This document shows, in pieces, positions 29,392 through 33,220 of a stretch of 33,220 bases of DNA. Position numbers and translations under genes: made by a program. How positions within the stretch are numbered: the first letter of the stretch is position 1; the number at the start of each line of letters is the position of its first letter. Origin of the DNA: an uncultured Clostridia bacterium (lineage in GTDB: Bacteria > Bacillota > Clostridia > TANB77 > CAG-508); NCBI GenBank assembly GCA_944393135.1, contig CALXZC010000007.1, positions 1 to 33,220 of the forward strand. The letters run 5' to 3'. Under the pieces are notes generated by a model. That model made no database searches, had not been told where the DNA came from, and was given only the letters and a program-made list of their open reading frames with translations.

Positions 29392-29743
29392 AATAATAGG
29401 AGTAGACTTCGATGGTACTTTAGCTCATACTAAAGGTATTTATCCAAATATTGGAAAACCAATAACAGAAGTAATAGATTATATTTTAGAAGAACAAAAG
29501 AATGGAGCTTATTTAATTTTAATTACTATGCGTGAAAATGAAGAATTAGATATGGCCGTAAGATGGTGTAAAAAACAAGGTATTGAATTTGACGCTATAA
29601 ATGATAACTTACCTCATATGAAAGAATTTTTCAATAACAATCCACGTAAAATATTTTGTAATGAATATTTAGACAATACAAATTTAGGTGGAATAGATTG
29701 TATATTACAAGAAATAAAAAGAAAGAGAGGAAAAAGTTTATGA
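29366..29743 (+). CDS. HAD-superfamily phosphatase
   Basis: 125 aa. Motif I GVDFDGTLAHT (D-x-D nucleophile and acid), motif II LILITMREN (Thr), and conserved KEFFNNNPRKIFCNEYLD in place of the usual motif III Lys/IV acidic region. Small cap-less HAD hydrolase, similar to phage nucleotide or 3'-phosphatases. Next to the RNA ligase it could provide the end-healing step, as T4 Pnkp does for Rnl1, but no kinase is seen. AAAGGAG upstream. Confidence 0.82.
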   Translation: MMMKKNPYRIIGVDFDGTLAHTKGIYPNIGKPITEVIDYILEEQKNGAYLILITMRENEELDMAVRWCKKQGIEFDAINDNLPHMKEFFNNNPRKIFCNEYLDNTNLGGIDCILQEIKRKRGKSL

Positions 29744-30513
29744 TATTTTGTTTCGGTACAGTATGTTGGAATGGTTATTTAGAAAGATATATAGATATAT
29801 TTGTCAATAACTACATAACTATATACAGAAAATTAATAGGCCTAGGAATTAATCATGCAAATATAGTAGATCCTAAAGTATGCTACAATTATTATGGAGA
29901 CATACCAGGACCTGCTACAGAAAACGCAACTAAAAAATTAGAAATAGCAACTGGTAAGAAACTTCAATTGATATGTGATAGACATAAGTTTACAACAGAA
30001 ACTATAATGTATTCAATGAGAAATAGATTGAGAAATGAATATAGAAAAGCATATCCTACAGAGAAAAAAGTATTCTTTTATTTTCCAATAGATGATAGTG
30101 TAAGATCTGATGTAGTTTACGAATTAATCAAATTAGCACGTGCGAAAGAACCAACTGCTTGTATGTTTAAATTTTTTGTATCAGAAGGTGCTAAGAAATT
30201 TACAGCAGCAACTAGACCTATACTTTCTTATAAAGATATTCATCCGGGAGACTGGGGAGGATATTGTGCTTATAATATTTTAGATGAGGAAAAATGTCCA
30301 TTATACCCAGAAATTGCAATACCAAATGTTGCCTTTTACGCTGAATTATATAAAGCTGGATATAAACAATACGGAAGTAAAGAAATTTGTATAGATCATT
30401 TGAGACATCCAGATAGTCATCATTTCAAATATAAAGATAGCACAATGTCCGAAAAAGTGAGAGAATATTTAATGGAACAAAGACAGGAATTATATAAAGG
30501 AGGATACAAATAA
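29740..30513 (+). CDS. Conserved-looking phage protein, function unknown
   Basis: 257 aa from ATG 29740, overlapping the previous TGA by ATGA, with AGAGAGGAAAA upstream. Begins MIFCFGTVCWNGYLERYIDI; has DRHKFTTETIMYSMRNRLRN, a PIDDSVRSDVVYELIKLA stretch and conserved His near the end (DHLRHPDSHHFKY). The alpha/beta pattern and DD motif would fit a glycosyltransferase-like fold, but I do not recognise it. Confidence 0.6.
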   Translation: MIFCFGTVCWNGYLERYIDIFVNNYITIYRKLIGLGINHANIVDPKVCYNYYGDIPGPATENATKKLEIATGKKLQLICDRHKFTTETIMYSMRNRLRNEYRKAYPTEKKVFFYFPIDDSVRSDVVYELIKLARAKEPTACMFKFFVSEGAKKFTAATRPILSYKDIHPGDWGGYCAYNILDEEKCPLYPEIAIPNVAFYAELYKAGYKQYGSKEICIDHLRHPDSHHFKYKDSTMSEKVREYLMEQRQELYKGGYK

Positions 30514-30980
30514 TGTTAATTAGCGATATATTAGGATTACTGATTATAACAATAATGGGTTTTATAGGTTTTATAATTGGAAAATATGTATCCGAACGTA
30601 TAATACTACCTATACTAATTGAAAAAGCTACCAAAGAAATTGAAAAAAACCCAAAATGGATAGTTTCTAGGTTAAATGAAAAGTATTATGGGTTTTCAGA
30701 TATAGACATTATAACAGTAGAAAGTCCTACGGACACATTACCACGTTTCCGATTGAATAATAAAAAGAAAAAGGATGAAGAAAAATTAGAACTATTAATT
30801 TCAGACGATACTTCTATAGACGAAATTGATGAAATTGCCAAATTAGCACTTCATGGGAAAATATATATTTATTATAATATAACAGCTCCTGATAAACCAG
30901 CATATTGGCTATCTATTTTATTGTATTTATTAGATGGAGGAGATATAGAAATAATGGAAAAAAGACAAGAAACCAATTGA
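30513..30980 (+). CDS. Membrane-anchored hypothetical protein
   Basis: 155 aa. N-terminal membrane helix (ILGLLIITIMGFIGFIIG) then a cytosolic domain with KNPKWIVSRLNEKYYGFSDI and IYIYYNITAPDKPAYWLSIL. One-base overlap with the preceding stop. Its last codons (EKRQETN) contain the AAAAAAGACAAGAAACC box of the following promoter. Confidence 0.62.
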   Translation: MLISDILGLLIITIMGFIGFIIGKYVSERIILPILIEKATKEIEKNPKWIVSRLNEKYYGFSDIDIITVESPTDTLPRFRLNNKKKKDEEKLELLISDDTSIDEIDEIAKLALHGKIYIYYNITAPDKPAYWLSILLYLLDGGDIEIMEKRQETN

Positions 30981-31005
30981 CGTTTTTTATAAAATATGAT
31001 ACTAT
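30977..31005 (+). promoter_or_regulatory. Promoter with AAAAAAGACAAGAAACC box
   Basis: TTGACG (30977-30982), 17-base spacer, TACTAT (31000-31005), 36 bases upstream of the next gene. The upstream box is identical to that at 12790, including its distance from the -35. Confidence 0.72.
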
Positions 31006-31040
31006 ATAAATATAATCTAAAGAAAGGGAGACAAACTGAC

Positions 31041-31463
31041 ATGAAAGATTTATCTGAATATAGAATACTTAATAAAGCTAGTTTATACAGAGAATTCAAG
31101 CAAAAATACAATCATCCACAAATGCAAATAACTTCTTATAGGCGAGCGCTATACGGAGAAAGTACCTATTTAGGAAAGGGACGCTCACCATATATAGCAG
31201 ACATGTTTAAGTTTTTCAGCGAAAAATTAGACAAACCGTTTATAGACGTAGCATATGATTTATTAGATTCTGAATTCTTTGGTAAAAAGAATACATTATT
31301 AGACGTAATTGTAGCAGAAAGAAATATCTCTCGAGAAGAAATTGTTTCAAAATTGGGCAATGACGCTGAAGCACTAAGTAATATTAGACTATGTGATCTA
31401 AATGAATATAGTAGAAAAATTTATGAAAACGCAAAATTAAATCTTATATTGAAAGGAGGATAA
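31041..31463 (+). CDS. Hypothetical protein, helix-rich
   Basis: 140 aa from ATG 31041 (AAAGGGAG 10 bases upstream). RILNKASLYREFKQKYNHPQ, then ALYGESTYLGKGRSPYIADM, then VAERNISREEIVSKLGNDAE, which could be a helix-turn-helix. Not recognised. First gene after a promoter. Confidence 0.6.
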   Translation: MKDLSEYRILNKASLYREFKQKYNHPQMQITSYRRALYGESTYLGKGRSPYIADMFKFFSEKLDKPFIDVAYDLLDSEFFGKKNTLLDVIVAERNISREEIVSKLGNDAEALSNIRLCDLNEYSRKIYENAKLNLILKGG

Positions 31464-31465
31464 AT

Positions 31466-32089
31466 ATGAAGATTGAACCAACAGCTATAATAAAAGCGTA
31501 TGAAGATGGACAATCATTAAATGCTATAGCAAGGACATTCGGTACATATGCAACAACTATTAAACGTATTCTAGAACGTAACAATATCGAGTTAAGGCAT
31601 GATGGGAGAAAAGAAGGAGAATTCTATGTAGAAGATGGTGAAAAACTAATTGAATGGGCGGAATCTCAAGGAAGATTAGTTACAAAAGCAGAATTAGCAC
31701 ATATAGTAGGTAAAAAAAGGCTTTCACCTTCATATTTTTTAAAGTATCCGGAATTAGGACGATATATAGAAATAAGTGCTCAAAATGAACTACAAACATA
31801 TTATGAAATGTTATATAAATGGCTACAAGATAATCATATCCCATATAAACCGAATGATAGAACGAAACTTGGTGTTTCTGTTGATGCGTTATTATTAGGA
31901 AAATATTCAAATGTAGTAATATGTATTTCAGAAAAACCTAAATGTATAAGCAAAAACAAACACAGAGCAAGTGTAAGGCTGAAGGCGAAAAGAGCTAAAG
32001 AAGCTGGTGTTACAATTATATTTTTAGATAAAGAATATTTTAGAGACCTTAATAAAATAAAAGATTTATTAAATGATTTAAAGAAATAA
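31466..32089 (+). CDS. HTH protein with endonuclease-like C-terminal domain
   Basis: 207 aa. The N-terminus AIIKAYEDGQSLNAIARTFG, TYATTIKRILERNNIELR is a resolvase-type helix-turn-helix. Later, LGRYIEISAQNELQTYYEML, HIPYKPNDRTKLGVSVDALL and NVVICISEKPKC, then a basic helix and GVTIIFLDKEYFRDL have the spacing of a PD-(D/E)XK-like domain (D in VDALL, E-K at SEKPK). Could be a site-specific nuclease or regulator; the nuclease call is tentative. AAAGGAGG upstream. Confidence 0.6.
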   Translation: MKIEPTAIIKAYEDGQSLNAIARTFGTYATTIKRILERNNIELRHDGRKEGEFYVEDGEKLIEWAESQGRLVTKAELAHIVGKKRLSPSYFLKYPELGRYIEISAQNELQTYYEMLYKWLQDNHIPYKPNDRTKLGVSVDALLLGKYSNVVICISEKPKCISKNKHRASVRLKAKRAKEAGVTIIFLDKEYFRDLNKIKDLLNDLKK

Positions 32090-32104
32090 GGAGAGGTACA
32101 TTAA

Positions 32105-32728
32105 ATGGCTGGTCAAATGCTATACGTAAAAAAGAAGGAGGAAAAACAAATGGCAAAAGCAAGCGTAGTATTCACAAAAGATAATAATTATTATACACCA
32201 AAATATGTAGTGGATTTCTTTTTTCCAGATGGATTTGACTATGATCCAGCAACATGTGAGAGTAAAGCTAAAGAGTTTGGTGTACCTCACTATGATACAA
32301 TTGAAACAGACGGACTAGCTCAGGATTGGACACCTTATAAACGTATATGGATTAATCCACCATTTACAGAAAAACATAAATTTTTAGCAAAAGCAGTAGA
32401 AACATATAATATTGCTCATAATACTATATATGTGTTATTTCCTATTGAATTTTTAACTACTGCAAGATTTCATGATTTAAATTGTAAATGCAAATTGTTT
32501 ATTCCAAAAGGTAGAATAAATTTTGAAAGTGGATTAGGAAAACAGGGGAAAAGTCCAGCATTTGGTAGTGTTGTGATAAAATTAGAAGACGAAAATTCAA
32601 TAGAATATATAGATTTGTCAAAAGTAAAAGAAACTTCAAAAATAGTAGATGTAGAAGAAGCAACTGGTGTTGTGAATAGTACTTATATTTCAGCACCTGT
32701 TAAACAGAAGAAACCTTGGTACATGTAG
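32105..32728 (+). CDS. Dam-like DNA N6-adenine methyltransferase
   Basis: 207 aa from ATG 32105 (AAGGAGAGG upstream) or 192 aa from ATG 32150 (AAGGAGG upstream); both signals are good and in frame. NYYTPKYVVDFFFPDG and FDYDPATCESKAKEFGVPHY are the start of the phage Dam family, and the catalytic motif is IWINPPFTEKHKF (NPPF). IYVLFPIEFLTTARFHDL and the FESGLGKQGKSPAFGSVVI block also fit. It methylates adenine, protecting phage DNA or regulating packaging/replication. Confidence 0.88.
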   Translation: MAGQMLYVKKKEEKQMAKASVVFTKDNNYYTPKYVVDFFFPDGFDYDPATCESKAKEFGVPHYDTIETDGLAQDWTPYKRIWINPPFTEKHKFLAKAVETYNIAHNTIYVLFPIEFLTTARFHDLNCKCKLFIPKGRINFESGLGKQGKSPAFGSVVIKLEDENSIEYIDLSKVKETSKIVDVEEATGVVNSTYISAPVKQKKPWYM

Positions 32729-32737
32729 GAGGAAATT

Positions 32738-32902
32738 ATGGAAGCATACACATGCAAGCAATGTGGAAAATTCACAATAGCTGGATATGTAAATGAATAC
32801 AAAGAACACTTTTGTAGTCATAGATGTTATGAAATTTATTGTGGAATTCATGCTTATAACGCCCATTTAGAACGATTGACACCTATAATCACAAAAGAAT
32901 AA
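32738..32902 (+). CDS. 54-aa zinc-finger protein
   Basis: AGGAGGAAATT precedes ATG 32738. YTCKQCGKFTI and HFCSHRCYEIYCGIH provide two Cys pairs for a small zinc finger. Likely nucleic-acid binding. Last gene before the tRNA. Confidence 0.65.
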   Translation: MEAYTCKQCGKFTIAGYVNEYKEHFCSHRCYEIYCGIHAYNAHLERLTPIITKE

Positions 32903-32908
32903 ATATAC

Positions 32909-32982
32909 TCGGAATTGGTGAAATGGTATCACACATCACTTTGACTGATGGGTTCTTAGTTCGAGTCTAGGATTCCGAACCA
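32909..32982 (+). tRNA. tRNA-Gln (anticodon TTG), CCA encoded
   Basis: 74 bases. Acceptor TCGGAAT/ATTCCGA, D stem GTGA/TCAC, anticodon stem CATCA/TGATG with a 7-base loop CTTTGAC (anticodon TTG, decodes CAA), variable GGTT, T stem CTTAG/CTAGG with loop TTCGAGT, discriminator A, and CCA. The U1-A72 end pair is usual for tRNA-Gln. The loop is a normal 7 bases, so it is not an obvious frameshift suppressor. Confidence 0.95.
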
Positions 32983-33220
32983 CCGAGGCTCGGTTATATT
33001 GATTACAATGAAGTGTATATGCTAGCTATATTCCTTCGTAATTGACGAAAGAAGTCTTATATATGACACCGATACAGGACACCTCGGACCAACAGACATT
33101 CAGAATATTCCCCGAGGCTGATATTTTAGTAATGGAAATATTATAGTTGTCAGGGTGCAAAGGTTAGCAAAAAGGTGAAAGAACAGTGGCTCTGGAAGGA
33201 GGGCTTACCTAAATCCATAA
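32983..33220 (+). ncRNA. Possible structured RNA after the tRNA (runs off window end)
   Basis: No good ORF. GC-rich for this genome, with CCGAGG (32983-32988), its complement CCTCGG (33082-33087) and a second CCGAGG (33112-33118 region) so that two alternative helices are possible. Inside, ATTAC..GAAG pairs with CTTC..GTAAT (33003-33050 region). CCTCGG is followed by ACCA, but no T arm exists, so it is not an ordinary tRNA. Large ornate phage RNAs (ROOL, GOLLD) are found beside tRNA genes; that identity is only a suggestion. Confidence 0.4.

Noticed and set aside
32983..33091. Second tRNA with CCGAGG/CCTCGG acceptor and ACCA end
   Set aside because: Too long, seventh acceptor pair mismatched, no T arm (no TTCRA loop) and no credible anticodon arm.
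33056..33114. Peptide DTDTGHLGPTDIQNIPRG resembling a family A polymerase motif
   Set aside because: The frame has no start signal, stops on both sides, and the segment is better explained by its paired RNA elements; left as a coincidence unless the downstream sequence shows a gene.

Overview
This window is an AT-rich piece of a double-stranded DNA bacteriophage or prophage, probably from a low-GC Firmicute (Clostridia or a related Bacilli lineage). The evidence is strong AGGAGG ribosome binding sites, sigma-A-like promoters (TTGACA/TATAAT with 17-base spacers), tightly packed and often overlapping genes, and a phage gene set: terminase, primase-helicase, DNA polymerase, a RuvB-like helicase, adenine methyltransferases, homing endonucleases and group I introns. 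No capsid or tail genes are visible, so this is the packaging plus replication/early part of the genome.

Layout. 1-1075 (+): end of a RuvB-like gene and an HNH homing endonuclease. 1076-2243: a gene-free, repeat-rich, origin-like region. 2253-3386 (+): a ribbon-helix-helix protein. 12551 down to 3532 (-): PD-(D/E)XK nuclease, DNA methyltransferase, prim-pol/SF3 helicase, small genes, terminase small and large subunits (the large one split by a group I intron with its own HNH gene) and two more HNH genes. 12552-12969: divergent control region with promoters both ways and a hairpin-rich leader. 12970-32902 (+): sigma-like factor, family B DNA polymerase (split by a group I intron with a GIY-YIG gene), ParB-fold protein, SNF2-like helicase, protein with an SSB-like acidic tail, metallopeptidase, VRR-NUC nuclease, metallophosphoesterase, SPFH protein, RNA ligase, HAD phosphatase, Dam-like methyltransferase and many small unknowns. 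32909-33220: tRNA-Gln(UUG) and the start of what may be a large structured RNA.

The main discovery is a recoding system. In nine places, in six genes (terminase large subunit x2, its intron's HNH nuclease, DNA polymerase x3, an unknown gene at 20999, metallophosphoesterase, SPFH protein), the reading frame reaches the codon CGG and family-specific protein sequence resumes exactly one base later, as if the C were skipped and the following GGN read as glycine. Reading the other genes on both strands I found no in-frame CGG used as arginine; every other CGG trinucleotide inside a gene straddles a codon boundary. CGG therefore seems to act as a +1 frameshift signal (hungry or unassigned codon, quadruplet CGGN decoding, or RNA-level removal of C). 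The glycine itself follows automatically from the shift; the evidence is the frame restoration at conserved motifs (polymerase Exo II GYN..YD, metallophosphoesterase DLHFGHE, terminase Walker B strand) and the absence of CGG elsewhere.

The terminase large-subunit gene carries two further anomalies: a CUU UGA +1 site of the kind used in bacterial prfB, and an in-frame UGA near the 3' end after which the conserved C-terminal motif resumes 9 bases later between two matched CUG codons (bypass-like). With all events applied, terminase (about 477 aa) and DNA polymerase (about 669 aa) read as full-length, normal-looking proteins, which argues against simple gene decay.
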